This document shows positions 24,265-32,839 of a DNA stretch of 64,000 nt, one piece after another. The notes under the pieces are model-generated. The model was not told the origin of the DNA, made no database searches, and was given only the letters and a program-made list of their open reading frames with translations. Position numbers and translations under genes: made by a program. The DNA lies in the NCBI RefSeq assembly GCF_049803795.1, contig NZ_JBNAGJ010000001.1:434001-498000 (forward strand), read 5' to 3'. The stretch comes from Thalassobius sp002708925. Lineage in GTDB: Bacteria > Pseudomonadota > Alphaproteobacteria > Rhodobacterales > Rhodobacteraceae. Numbering within the stretch: the stretch's first letter is position 1; every line of letters begins with the position of its first letter.

Positions 24265-24518
24265 AGCCCGCAGGAAAACCCGGCAGCCTGCGCCGGTTGG
24301 TGGCGCGGGTACAGCTGTGGTCACGGACGCATCTGCCCCCTGGGGTGCGCCTGTTTGTGGGGCTGTTGCTGATGGCGGGGGGCGTGTTCGGATTTCTGCC
24401 GGTGCTGGGATTCTGGATGATCCCGCTGGGCATCGCCGTTGCCGCGCTGGACGTGGTGCCGGCCTGGCGGAGGATCCGGGGACGGCGCAAGCCTGAGAAG
24501 ATACCAAAGCGCAAATGA
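24261..24518 (+). CDS. Small membrane protein, GTG start
   Basis: An 85-residue protein starting at a GTG that overlaps the hydrolase stop by 4 nt. It has a basic N-terminus (VKPAGKPGSLRRLVARVQL), one long or two short hydrophobic segments (LFVGLLLMAGGVFGFLPVLG, MIPLGIAVAALDVVP) and a very basic tail (RRIRGRRKPEKIPKRK). I do not recognise a named family. The start cannot be an ATG, since none lies in a sensible place in this frame; coupling to the preceding gene supports the GTG. Confidence 0.65.
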   Translation: MKPAGKPGSLRRLVARVQLWSRTHLPPGVRLFVGLLLMAGGVFGFLPVLGFWMIPLGIAVAALDVVPAWRRIRGRRKPEKIPKRK

Positions 24519-24519
24519 A

Positions 24520-24546
24520 AAGGCGCGAGGGGGTGCCTCGCGCCTT
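24520..24546 (-). terminator. Intrinsic terminator downstream of phaZ
   Basis: An 11-bp stem (AAGGCGCGAGG / CCTCGCGCCTT) with a GGGTG loop. On the minus strand it ends in CCTTTTC, giving a U-tract after phaZ. It also directly follows the small membrane gene on the plus strand, so it may serve both converging transcripts. Confidence 0.75.
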
Positions 24547-24608
24547 GAGCAACGGGTCTGGGCAAGTCTTGGCCCGTAAAAATACCCGTGAGAATACCGG
24601 CCAGCCCC

Positions 24609-25901
24609 TTACGAGGCCGCAGTGGATTTCTTGTTCACCGACACGACCTTGGGCTTGGCGCGTTTGGGCGCGTCCGAGTTGGCGTCGATGAAATCCAGCA
24701 CCAGTGGGCGGATATTGTCGCGCCAGCTTTTGCCCGCAAAGATCCCGTAGTGACCGGCACCGGGCTCCAGATGGTTGGCTTTCTTCTCGTCCGGCAGGCC
24801 GGTGCACAGGCGCAGCGCGGCAACGCATTGGCCGGGGGCCGAGATGTCGTCATTCGCGCCTTCGACCGTTTTCACGGCAACCGTGGTGATTTTGCCGATG
24901 TCCACATGTTTGCCTTTGACGGTGAATTTGTTCTGCGCGATCTCCAGGTTTTTGAAGATACGCTCTACCGTGGACAGGTAGAATTCGGCGGTCATGTCCA
25001 TCACGGCCAGATATTCATCATAGAAGCGGTTATGCGCGTCATGGTCCGACGCCTCGCCGCGCATGACGCGCTGGATCTGGTCGTTGAACGCCTTGGAGTG
25101 GCGATCCGCATTCATCGACATGAACGAGCTAAGCTGGAGCAAGCCCGGATACACCATCCGGCCCACGCCCTTATATTTAAAGCCCACGCGCTGGATCATG
25201 GCCTGTTCCAGCTGGCCCATGGTGACGCGGTTGCCGAAATCGGTCACGTCGGTGGGGGTGGCGTCCGGGTCGATCGGGCCGCCGATCAGCGTCAGCGAGC
25301 GCGGCTGCGCCTCGGGGTCTTCCTCGGCCAGGTAGGCGGTGGCGGCCAGGGTCAGCGGTGCGGGCTGACAGACGGCGATCACATGGGTGTCCGGGCCCAG
25401 ATGCTTGAGGAAATCCACCAGGTAAAGGGTGTAATCCTCGACATCGAATTTGCCGGCGGACACCGGAATGTCACGCGCGTTATGCCAATCTGTGATGTAG
25501 ACTTCACAATCGGGAAGCAGGCTCAGAACCGTTGAACGCAGAAGGGTTGCATAGTGTCCCGACATCGGCGCCACCAGCATCACTTTGCGCGGTTTTGTCT
25601 CGCGGCCAGTGACCTTGAAATGAATCAGATCGCCGAAATCGCCCGGCACCACGGTTTCGATATTCACCAGGTGGTCCTTACCGTCGTCGCAGGTGAAGGT
25701 GCGAATGCCCCAATCGGGTTTCACCACCATCCGCTGGAAGGTTCTTTCGGTCACTTCCCCCCAGGCGGCCATCCACTGCAACGCAGGGTTTGGCACCATG
25801 CTGAAAACCGGGTAAGATGCCATAGACAGGGCGGAGGCACCCAACCATTGGTTAGTATTTCGGAACGTTTCCATGAGGTCATATGTCGCCATATAGCGCA
25901 T
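24609..25901 (-). CDS. phaZ: Intracellular polyhydroxyalkanoate depolymerase
   Basis: Breaks down stored native PHB granules to 3-hydroxybutyrate. This 430-residue protein belongs to the intracellular depolymerase family, which has a catalytic cysteine instead of serine: C178 in AVCQPAP. Other family sequences are APMSGHYATLLR, CEVYITDWHNARDIP (Asp region), SFMSMNADRHSKAF and the catalytic histidine in GAGHYGIFAG. AAGGAG precedes the ATG. It is divergent from phaC, sharing a 126-nt intergenic region that holds a PhaR-type site. Confidence 0.93.
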   Translation of the reverse strand: MRYMATYDLMETFRNTNQWLGASALSMASYPVFSMVPNPALQWMAAWGEVTERTFQRMVVKPDWGIRTFTCDDGKDHLVNIETVVPGDFGDLIHFKVTGRETKPRKVMLVAPMSGHYATLLRSTVLSLLPDCEVYITDWHNARDIPVSAGKFDVEDYTLYLVDFLKHLGPDTHVIAVCQPAPLTLAATAYLAEEDPEAQPRSLTLIGGPIDPDATPTDVTDFGNRVTMGQLEQAMIQRVGFKYKGVGRMVYPGLLQLSSFMSMNADRHSKAFNDQIQRVMRGEASDHDAHNRFYDEYLAVMDMTAEFYLSTVERIFKNLEIAQNKFTVKGKHVDIGKITTVAVKTVEGANDDISAPGQCVAALRLCTGLPDEKKANHLEPGAGHYGIFAGKSWRDNIRPLVLDFIDANSDAPKRAKPKVVSVNKKSTAAS

Positions 25902-25964
25902 GTTGGTCTCCTTGTTGGCGGTGTTCGCCGGCTAGTTCCGTCGCCTTGCCCTGCTATTAGAACG

Positions 25965-25977
25965 ACAGGTTACCTGT
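25965..25977. promoter_or_regulatory. Perfect palindrome between phaZ and phaC
   Basis: ACAGGTTACCTGT is an exact 6-1-6 inverted repeat in the divergent phaZ/phaC intergenic region, about 50 nt before phaC and 64 nt before phaZ. It differs from the CTGC-N3-GCAG type, so a second regulator or an RNA polymerase-associated site is possible. Confidence 0.4.
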
Positions 25978-25992
25978 TCACCGATAATAATG

Positions 25993-26003
25993 CTGCGTGG
26001 CAG
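25993..26003. promoter_or_regulatory. PhaR operator candidate upstream of phaC
   Basis: CTGCGTGGCAG is an exact match to the CTGC-N3-GCAG sequence reported for PhaR of Rhodobacter-type bacteria. It lies 25 nt before the phaC start, within or next to the promoter, so PhaR binding would block phaC transcription. Confidence 0.65.
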
Positions 26004-26027
26004 CGATACTAATGGGGAATCATTAAT

Positions 26028-27821
26028 ATGACAACAAAAGAGGATGTCGCGGTTGAAAATATGGATCGTCTCAGTGCCAATCTGGCAAAGGTCGAAGAGC
26101 TGTCAAAGCGCCTGATCGCGGCGATGTCCAACCGTAAAGCTGCCAATCCCACCTTGAACTCTCCGGATCAAGAGGTGTTCATGAATGCAGCGACATCCTA
26201 TTGGCAACAGATGTCCCATAATCCAGCTAAGTTATTTGAATCGCAGCTGGAATTCTGGGGAAAGTCGGTCAAACATTTCATCGAGGCGCAGCAGGTTCTG
26301 GCCCAGGGCAAGCTTGAGGCCCCCGAAGATCCCACCCCCACCGACCGCCGTTTCGCCAACCCTTTGTGGAAAACCAACCCCTATTTCAATTACGTCAAGC
26401 AGCAGTACATGCTGAACGCCGAGGCCCTGCGCGCCGCAGTGCAGAATATCGAGGATCTGGAGCCGATCGAGCGTAAGCGGCTGGATTACTTCTCGTCTCA
26501 GATCATCGACATGATGGCGCCGACCAACTTTTTGGGCACCAATCCGGACGCGCTGGAAAAGGCGATGGAAACCGAGGGCGAATCTCTGGTGCGCGGATTA
26601 GAGAATCTTGTGGCCGATATCGAGGCCTCGGGCGGGGAATTGCTGGTGCGTCTTTCGGACGGCAACGCGTTCAAGTTGGGTGAAAATATCGGATCAACTC
26701 CAGGTAGTGTGGTTTTCCGCAACCGCATGATGGAGCTGATCCAGTACAAACCCACGACAGAGCAGGTCCACGCGACCCCGCTGATCATCTTTCCGCCCTG
26801 GATTAACAAATTCTACATCATGGATCTGAAACAACAGAACAGCCTGATCAAATGGATCACCGATCAGGGCTATACGCTGTTCGTGGTGTCCTGGGTGAAC
26901 CCCGATCCGTCCTATCGCGACGTCGGCATGGAAGACTATATCGAGGACGGTTTCCTGGCCGCCATCGCAGAGGTCAAATCCATCACGGGGCAGGAACAGG
27001 TCAATGCGGTGGGCTATTGCATCGCCGGGACCACGCTGTCGCTGACCCTGTCGCTGATGAAACATCGCGGGGATAAGTCGGTCAAATCGGCGACCTTCTT
27101 TACCACGCTGACGGATTTCTCGGATCAGGGGGAATTCACGCCCTTCCTGCAAAACGATTTCATCGACGGGATCGAAAAAGAGGTCGATGAAATCGGCGTT
27201 CTGCGGTCCTTTATCATGGCGCGGACTTTCTCGTTTCTGCGCTCGAACGATCTGATCTATGGCCCGGCGATCCGCAGCTATATGATGGGCGAGGCCCCGC
27301 CGGCCTTTGATCTGCTTTATTGGAACGGGGACGGGGCGAACCTGCCGGCCAAGATGGCCAAGGATTATCTACGCAAGCTGTGCCAATCGAATGAATTCGC
27401 CGAGGGCGGTGTGGAATTCCTGAACGAGCGGCTGCAAAGCTCGGATATCGACATTCCCACCTATTTCATCGCCTGCGAGACCGATCATATCGCCGCGTGG
27501 AAAGACAGCTATCGCGGCGCGCAGAAGTTCGGCTCGAAGAACAAGACATTCGTGGTTTCGGAGTCGGGGCATATCGCGGGCATCGTGAATCCACCGTCGA
27601 AAAAGAAATACGGCCATTACACGAATTCCGACATGTCCCTGTCATCGGACGAGTGGATAAAGACGGCAAAGTTCCACGAAGGATCGTGGTGGCCGCGGTG
27701 GGAATCCTGGCTGGCCAAGCGCTCGGGCAAGATGATTCCAGCGCGAGAGCCCGGAGATTCGAATCACCCAGAGTTGTGTCCGGCCCCCGGAACTTACGTA
27801 GCGACACCCGCAACCTTCTGA
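26028..27821 (+). CDS. phaC: Class I polyhydroxyalkanoate synthase
   Basis: Polymerises 3-hydroxyacyl-CoA into PHA at the granule surface. The 597-residue protein has the lipase-like box G-x-C-x-A-G with catalytic C331 (GYCIAGTT), catalytic D486 (ACETDHIAAW) and H515 (SESGHIAG), and the class I landmarks FFTTLTDFSD and LLYWNGDGANLP. Length fits class I. It lies between a PhaR-type site and the phasin gene, with phaR after that, so the storage block is complete except for the phaA/phaB precursors, which are outside this window. Confidence 0.97.
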   Translation: MTTKEDVAVENMDRLSANLAKVEELSKRLIAAMSNRKAANPTLNSPDQEVFMNAATSYWQQMSHNPAKLFESQLEFWGKSVKHFIEAQQVLAQGKLEAPEDPTPTDRRFANPLWKTNPYFNYVKQQYMLNAEALRAAVQNIEDLEPIERKRLDYFSSQIIDMMAPTNFLGTNPDALEKAMETEGESLVRGLENLVADIEASGGELLVRLSDGNAFKLGENIGSTPGSVVFRNRMMELIQYKPTTEQVHATPLIIFPPWINKFYIMDLKQQNSLIKWITDQGYTLFVVSWVNPDPSYRDVGMEDYIEDGFLAAIAEVKSITGQEQVNAVGYCIAGTTLSLTLSLMKHRGDKSVKSATFFTTLTDFSDQGEFTPFLQNDFIDGIEKEVDEIGVLRSFIMARTFSFLRSNDLIYGPAIRSYMMGEAPPAFDLLYWNGDGANLPAKMAKDYLRKLCQSNEFAEGGVEFLNERLQSSDIDIPTYFIACETDHIAAWKDSYRGAQKFGSKNKTFVVSESGHIAGIVNPPSKKKYGHYTNSDMSLSSDEWIKTAKFHEGSWWPRWESWLAKRSGKMIPAREPGDSNHPELCPAPGTYVATPATF

Positions 27822-27845
27822 TTTCTCAGTGGAAACATCTACTTT

Positions 27846-27856
27846 CTGCGCCGCAG
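27846..27856. promoter_or_regulatory. PhaR operator candidate 1 upstream of phaP
   Basis: CTGCGCCGCAG matches CTGC-N3-GCAG exactly and is followed by CATAA. It is located about 95 nt before the phasin start, in the 129-nt intergenic region after phaC. Confidence 0.68.
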
Positions 27857-27874
27857 CATAAATCTCTTGATTTT

Positions 27875-27885
27875 CTGCGGTGCAG
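27875..27885. promoter_or_regulatory. PhaR operator candidate 2 upstream of phaP
   Basis: CTGCGGTGCAG is a second exact CTGC-N3-GCAG match, followed by CATTC. Its centre is 29 bp from the first, near three helix turns, so a repressor could bind both cooperatively on one face of the DNA. Confidence 0.68.
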
Positions 27886-27950
27886 CATTCATATTCCTTG
27901 TAGTTGCAGAGACCGGGGTGGGCCCGGACAGCACGCAAAGGAATTTAGCA

Positions 27951-28400
27951 ATGGCTACCAAAACCGCTCAAGACTTCACCGGCATCATGAAAGACATGAT
28001 GGGTTCGTTCCCCGTGGACACCAAAGCCTTCGAAGACGCCTTCAAAAACCAGGCCTCGCTGAACGAGAAACTGACCAGCGTCGCACTGAGCGCTGCCGAG
28101 AAATCCTCGGACATCTCGTCGAAATGGACCAAAGAAACCCTGTCCAAACTGGCTGACATGTCCAAAGCCAAGGCCGAACCGGCCGATTACGCCAAGGCCC
28201 TGACCGATTTCGCTTCGGCTTCGGCTGAAACCGCCGCCGAAAACATGGCTGCTTTCGCTGAAATCGCCAAGAAAGTTCAGATGGACACCGTCGAGCTGCT
28301 GATGGCTGCTGGCAAAGACATCACCGAAGAAGCTTCGGCCGCTGTTCAGAAAGCCACCAAAGAAGCCACCGAAGCCGCGAAAAAAGTCGCTTCGAAGTAA
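27951..28400 (+). CDS. phaP: Phasin, PHA granule-associated protein
   Basis: A 149-residue, almost entirely helical, Ala/Lys/Glu-rich protein that coats PHA granules and controls their size. Features: DFTGIMKDMMGSFPVDTKAF at the start (the conserved family segment), amphipathic repeats ASAETAAENMAAFAEIAKK in the middle and a Lys/Ala tail (KATEAAKKVASK). It has no Cys or Trp-rich core, as in phasins. The ATG at 27951 has AAAGGA upstream. Codon use is strongly biased to preferred codons, consistent with high expression. A terminator follows. Confidence 0.93.
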   Translation: MATKTAQDFTGIMKDMMGSFPVDTKAFEDAFKNQASLNEKLTSVALSAAEKSSDISSKWTKETLSKLADMSKAKAEPADYAKALTDFASASAETAAENMAAFAEIAKKVQMDTVELLMAAGKDITEEASAAVQKATKEATEAAKKVASK

Positions 28401-28447
28401 TCGCGCTATCGCCGCATCGACCTCCTCCCAAATAGATGCGTAGCGTG

Positions 28448-28478
28448 GGGTGGGCAGAAATGCCCGCCCTTTCTTTTT
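28448..28478 (+). terminator. Intrinsic terminator after phaP
   Basis: A 9-bp stem (GGGTGGGCA / TGCCCGCCC, one G-U pair) with a GAAA tetraloop is followed by TTTCTTTTT. It separates phaP from phaR. Confidence 0.88.
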
Positions 28479-28501
28479 GTTTGCAGGTGTCGTAGGCTTT
28501 G

Positions 28502-28512
28502 CTGCAGTGCTG
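28502..28512. promoter_or_regulatory. Near-exact PhaR site before phaR (autoregulation candidate)
   Basis: CTGCAGTGCTG, followed by CATTC, differs from the second phaP site (CTGCGGTGCAG, followed by CATTC) by one base in the GCAG half and one in the spacer. It lies 20 nt upstream of the phaR GTG start, where repressor binding would give autoregulation. Confidence 0.5.
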
Positions 28513-28531
28513 CATTCAGGGAGGACTGTCC

Positions 28532-29101
28532 GTGGCAGAAGACAACAAACCGCTTTTGATCAAACGCTATGCAAGCCGGCGTTTGTACAATACGGAAACC
28601 AGCGATTACGTCACGCTGGAAGATATCGCCGGCTTCATTCGCGAAGGCCGCGAAGTGCAGATCGTCGATCTGAAATCAGGCGATGACCTGACGCGCCAAT
28701 ATCTGCTGCAAATCATTGCCGAACACGAAAGCCGCGGGGAAAACGTGCTGCCTGTCAATATCCTGACGGATCTGGTGCGCACGTATACCAATCAGGCGGG
28801 CTCGGTCGTGCCGCAGTTTTTGCAGACTTATTTCGATATGTTCCGCGATGGTCAGTCGAAGATGATGGAAAGCATGTCCAAGGCCAATCCGATGGCCACC
28901 ATGCCCGCTTTCGAAGCGATGCAAGCCCAGCAAGAGGCCTTTATGAAGGCGATGACCGGCGGGATGCAGCAGCCCTGGACCAGCAGCGGGCCGGCGCCCG
29001 AAGGCGGGGCCGAGCCTGCGGAAGAGGGCGGCGAAAACCTGGATGCGATCAAGCAGCAGCTGGCCGAGCTTCAAGACAAGCTGTCCAAGATGGGCAAATG
29101 A
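28532..29101 (+). CDS. phaR: PHA synthesis repressor
   Basis: A 189-residue regulator that senses PHA and represses phasin and related genes. The PHB/PHA accumulation regulator DNA-binding domain is clear: LLIKRYASRRLYNTETSDYV and TLEDIAGFIREGREVQIVD. The C-terminal part, Met/Gln-rich and helical, is the PHA-binding region. The start is the GTG at 28532 with GGGAGGA about 7 nt upstream; the ATG 11 codons earlier would overlap the operator and encodes a Cys-rich tail absent from the family. A LysR gene follows after 6 nt. Confidence 0.94.
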   Translation: MAEDNKPLLIKRYASRRLYNTETSDYVTLEDIAGFIREGREVQIVDLKSGDDLTRQYLLQIIAEHESRGENVLPVNILTDLVRTYTNQAGSVVPQFLQTYFDMFRDGQSKMMESMSKANPMATMPAFEAMQAQQEAFMKAMTGGMQQPWTSSGPAPEGGAEPAEEGGENLDAIKQQLAELQDKLSKMGK

Positions 29102-29107
29102 TTTCAT

Positions 29108-30073
29108 ATGGTTGATAGCCCCGGACGTATCACGCTCTGGGGTGTCGAAGTCTTTGTGGCCACTGCCGAGGAAGGAGGAATCTCGGCGGCGGCGCGCAGG
29201 CTGGGGGCCAGCCCCTCGGCGATCAGCCAGCAGCTGACCAATCTGGAAACCGCGATTGGCGCGACGCTGTTGCAACGCAACACGCGCCCCATTGCGCTGA
29301 CCCCCGCCGGAGAGCTGTTTCGCCGGCGGGCCTCAGCCATTCTGAACGAGGCGGCGCTGGCGCGGGCCGAGCTGGCGATGGCGGATATGACGGCGCTGAC
29401 CCGGTTCCGTCTGGGCGTGATCGAGGATTTCGAGGCCGACGTGACGCCTTTGTTGCTGACCGGGCTGGCCGCGCAGCTGAAGGGGGCGCAGTTCCTTCTG
29501 GAAACTGGGGCCAGCCATTCTCTGCATGATCAGCTGGATGCCCGCGCGCTGGACGTTGTTGTGGCGGCGGAAATGGGGGCGCGCGCCGATTGGGCCGAAG
29601 AGCACCCGGTCCTGACCGAGGGATTCGTGGCCGTGGCCCCCGTCGGGCAGATCGACAAGGCGCAGGATCTGCTGATGCAATTGCAGAAACTGCCGTTGGT
29701 GCAATACACGACGCGGCATTACATGGGGCGTTTGCTGGCCAATCATCTGGCGCGGCAGAATTTGCCTCTGTCGCATCGGTTCGAGCTGGACAGCTATCAC
29801 GCCATTCTGGCCTTGGTTGCGCAGGGGGCGGGGTGGTCGATCCTGCCGCCCTTGGCGTTGATGCGGGCGCGGCGGTTCGCGCATCAGCTGGATGTATTCG
29901 AATTGCCGTTTGAACAGCTGACCCGCACGATCACCGTCACTGCGCGCAAGGATCTGTTGCAAGATATGCCCGGCCAGGTCGCTGCGCAGCTGAAACCGAT
30001 CCTGTCCGAGGTCATTCTGACCCCGGCGATCGAGGCCTATCCCTTTATGAAAAAGGTGCTGACCCTGCGCTAG
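29108..30073 (+). CDS. LysR-family transcriptional regulator
   Basis: A 321-residue LysR regulator. The N-terminal helix-turn-helix covers about residues 12-70: VFVATAEEGGISAAARRLG, then ASPSAISQQLTNLETAIGAT. The rest is the periplasmic-binding-like effector domain (GVIEDFEADVTPLLL, ALVAQGAGWSILPP). It follows phaR by 6 nt and could be co-transcribed, or it may control the convergent aminotransferase gene, whose stop is 5 nt away. Effector unknown. Confidence 0.87.
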   Translation: MVDSPGRITLWGVEVFVATAEEGGISAAARRLGASPSAISQQLTNLETAIGATLLQRNTRPIALTPAGELFRRRASAILNEAALARAELAMADMTALTRFRLGVIEDFEADVTPLLLTGLAAQLKGAQFLLETGASHSLHDQLDARALDVVVAAEMGARADWAEEHPVLTEGFVAVAPVGQIDKAQDLLMQLQKLPLVQYTTRHYMGRLLANHLARQNLPLSHRFELDSYHAILALVAQGAGWSILPPLALMRARRFAHQLDVFELPFEQLTRTITVTARKDLLQDMPGQVAAQLKPILSEVILTPAIEAYPFMKKVLTLR

Positions 30074-30078
30074 CGACT

Positions 30079-31293
30079 TCAGGCCGTGGCGCGCAGGTTC
30101 CCCATAACATCCTGGGCGGCGCGGATCAGCGCCTCGGCGATCAGGTCCAGCTCGGGCAGTTGCAGACGGGCGGGCAGGCGGGCATCGCAGGCCTTCATCA
30201 GCATGTCGCGGGTTTGCGGCAGGTCGGGGATGTGATCCAGGAATTGCCAGTTCCAGAAGGCGCGAGCATTATCCGTGCTCAGCCCGAAAATCTGCACCTT
30301 GACCCCCCGTTTGGCAGCGGCCCCTTCGAAGGCGCGGACCTCGTCCTCGTTCATGCCGACCAGGTTGAACTGGATGGAATCCGGCGCGCGTTCCTCGGGG
30401 TCCAGCTTTTCGGGGACGTTGATCCAGGGGGATTGGTTCAGCTTATCGGCCACATAGTCATGATTGCGGCGGCCATCGCGGACACGGCGGGCGATTTCAT
30501 CCAGTTGGGGGCGGACAATCGCGGCGGACAGATTGTTCAGGCGCAGATTGTACAGGGGCAGCTGATTTTGCCACCGGCCAAAGGCCTCGGCCAGGGCCTG
30601 GGCATCCGCGTCCGTCTGGCACTGGTGCTTTTTCCAGTTGTGTTCGTAAGCGCCGGACATGATGACCGCGCGGGCGACAATATCGGGGTCATTGGTGATC
30701 ATCACCCCGCCTTCGCCTGAATTCAGCAGCTTGTAGCTTTGGAATGAAAAACAGCCTACATCGCCAATCGTGCCGATTTTATGCCCATGCCAGCGGGTGC
30801 CCAGCGAGTGGGCGGCATCCTCGATCACCGGGATGTTGCGGGCCTGGCACAGCGCCATGATCGCATCCATATCCGAGGTATGCCCGCGCATGTGGCTGAT
30901 GATCACCGCGTCGATATTGTCATCCAGCCGGGTGGCGAAATCCTCGATGTCCAGGCGATAGTTTTCGCCCACTTCGGCCAGAACAGGCTCGCAATCGGCG
31001 TGCACGATGGAGGATGGCACCGCGGCAAAGGTAAAGGCCGGGATCAGCACCCGCGCGCCGCGCGGCAGGCCCAAAGCCTTGAGCGACAGGAACAGCGCGG
31101 CCGAGCAAGACGACACCGCCAGCGCGTATTTTACCCCCATGAAGGCGGCGAACTCTTTTTCCAGCAGCGATACCGGCGCGTTTTCCGGCGCGGTATAGCG
31201 GAACAGGTCCCCGGTTTGCAGCAGCCGTTCAATCTCGGTGCGGGCGGATTCGGGGATGGGCTCGGCGTCATAAACATTCGGAGGCAAAGTCAT
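30079..31293 (-). CDS. DegT/DnrJ/EryC1-family aminotransferase
   Basis: A 404-residue PLP-dependent sugar-aminotransferase-fold enzyme. The Schiff-base lysine is K188 in FSFQSYKLLNSGEGG, and the cofactor-binding VIEDAAHSLGTRW segment contains the pyridine-ring aspartate. The protein fits the family well in length. Members usually transaminate nucleotide sugars; here the neighbours are amine-metabolism genes rather than polysaccharide genes, so a small-molecule amine role is possible (inference). It is convergent with the LysR gene. The upstream gap to the oxidase gene is 154 nt, so it may have its own promoter. Confidence 0.82.
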   Translation of the reverse strand: MTLPPNVYDAEPIPESARTEIERLLQTGDLFRYTAPENAPVSLLEKEFAAFMGVKYALAVSSCSAALFLSLKALGLPRGARVLIPAFTFAAVPSSIVHADCEPVLAEVGENYRLDIEDFATRLDDNIDAVIISHMRGHTSDMDAIMALCQARNIPVIEDAAHSLGTRWHGHKIGTIGDVGCFSFQSYKLLNSGEGGVMITNDPDIVARAVIMSGAYEHNWKKHQCQTDADAQALAEAFGRWQNQLPLYNLRLNNLSAAIVRPQLDEIARRVRDGRRNHDYVADKLNQSPWINVPEKLDPEERAPDSIQFNLVGMNEDEVRAFEGAAAKRGVKVQIFGLSTDNARAFWNWQFLDHIPDLPQTRDMLMKACDARLPARLQLPELDLIAEALIRAAQDVMGNLRATA

Positions 31294-31447
31294 CTTCGGG
31301 ATTCCTGAATAACATTTTCAGAAATTGTTAAAGCAGAGGGGGCCGAAAGCCAAATGAAATTCAGATGACGCGGCGGTATGGCACGCGCAACATATCGCCT
31401 GAATTGGGGTGGGTCTTGGTGTCTGACTGTCGGTTTGGCAGGGGGGC

Positions 31448-32752
31448 TTAGATCCCCAGCCTGTCGCGCATCGCGAACCATGTCATCGCCATCACCAGCA
31501 GCGGGCTGCGAAACGCGGCCCCGCCCGGAAAGGCGGTTGTCGGCAGCCGGGACATCACGTCGAACCCTTCGGCATCGCCCTGAATTGCCCGCGCCATCAG
31601 CATCCCCGCATGGGTGGCCGTGCCCAGCCCGTGCCCCGAATACCCCGAGCCAGACAGTATCGTTTTACCCACCCGCGCCAGGTAGGGCAGGCGCTTCATC
31701 GTGATCCCCAGCGTGCCCCCCCAGGCATAGTCGATGCGGACGTCCTTCAGATGCGGGAAAATCTCCAGCATCGGTTTGCGCACCTTGGCGGTGATGTCGG
31801 CAGGGAAGCGATAGCCATAGCTCTCGCCGCCGCCGAACAGCAGCCGCCCGTCCTGAGACAGCCGGAAGTAATTCACCACGAATTTGCTGTCCGCCACCGC
31901 GATATCCTGCGTCAGCACCTGCTGAGCCCGCTCGCCCAGAGGCTCGGTTGCGACCATGAAATTGTTGATCGGCATCACGCGGGCCGCGACCTTGCGGTTC
32001 AGCCCGCCCAGATAGCCATTGCAGGCCAGAATCACATGATCGGCCTGAATATGCCCCTGATCGGTGCGCACGGTGTTGGGCGCGCCATCCTGAATATGAT
32101 GCACATGGGTGTTCTCATAGATCCGAACGCCCGCGGCCTGCGCCGCCCGCGCCAGCCCCAGGGCAAAGTTCAACGGATGCAGATGCGCGGCCCCCATATC
32201 CAGCACCCCGCCTTTATAAGCAGGCGATGGGCAGATCCGCGCGCATTCCTCGGCACTCAGCGCCTGAATCTCGCTATAGCCATAGTCCCGCTGCATCAGC
32301 GTGGCATACTCGTGCAGATGCCCCACATCGGCCGCATCAAACCCGGTCCAGGCCACACCGGGGCGCAGTTGGCAGTCAATCGCGTGCTTTGTAATCAGAT
32401 GTCTGACCAGATCTTTGGCCTCTTCGCCCAGATCCCACAGCCGCCGGGCATCCTCTGGCGGAACCATCTTCTCCAGCGTGTCCTGCGGCTGGCGCTGGCC
32501 GCTGCCCAATTGCCCGCCATTGCGCCCCGAGGCCCCGAAACCGACCCGGTGCGCCTCAAGAAGGGCCACGTCAAACCCGGCTTCGGCCAGATGCAGCGCG
32601 GCCGACAGCCCGGTATAGCCCGCGCCCACCACGCAGACATCCGCCTTATGCGCGCCCTTCAGCATCTCAAAGGGGGGCAGCCGATGCGCCGTGGCCGCGT
32701 ACCAGCTGTCCGGGTACTGCCCGCGTTTGTCATTCGAATACAGCAGATCCAT
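31448..32752 (-). CDS. FAD-dependent amine oxidoreductase, PuuB-like
   Basis: A 434-residue DAO-family flavoprotein. The dinucleotide-binding motif VVGAGYTGLSAALHLAEAG is at about residues 41-60, and GFGASGRNGGQLGSGQ, plus GGTLGITMKRLPYLARVG near the C-terminus, is characteristic of the PuuB (gamma-glutamylputrescine oxidase) and related enzymes. Predicted to oxidise the gamma-glutamylated amine made by the adjacent ligases. It lies after the GS-like gene in the same direction with an 87-nt gap holding a GCCGCCC/GGGCGGC hairpin that lacks a T-tract. Confidence 0.85.
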   Translation of the reverse strand: MDLLYSNDKRGQYPDSWYAATAHRLPPFEMLKGAHKADVCVVGAGYTGLSAALHLAEAGFDVALLEAHRVGFGASGRNGGQLGSGQRQPQDTLEKMVPPEDARRLWDLGEEAKDLVRHLITKHAIDCQLRPGVAWTGFDAADVGHLHEYATLMQRDYGYSEIQALSAEECARICPSPAYKGGVLDMGAAHLHPLNFALGLARAAQAAGVRIYENTHVHHIQDGAPNTVRTDQGHIQADHVILACNGYLGGLNRKVAARVMPINNFMVATEPLGERAQQVLTQDIAVADSKFVVNYFRLSQDGRLLFGGGESYGYRFPADITAKVRKPMLEIFPHLKDVRIDYAWGGTLGITMKRLPYLARVGKTILSGSGYSGHGLGTATHAGMLMARAIQGDAEGFDVMSRLPTTAFPGGAAFRSPLLVMAMTWFAMRDRLGI

Positions 32753-32839
32753 GGCTTAACCTTTCCATCGGGCGCCCGCCCGAGCGCCCATCAGGGGCGC
32801 GAGATATCCAGCGCCGCCCGTCAGGGCGGCCCCTTTGGA

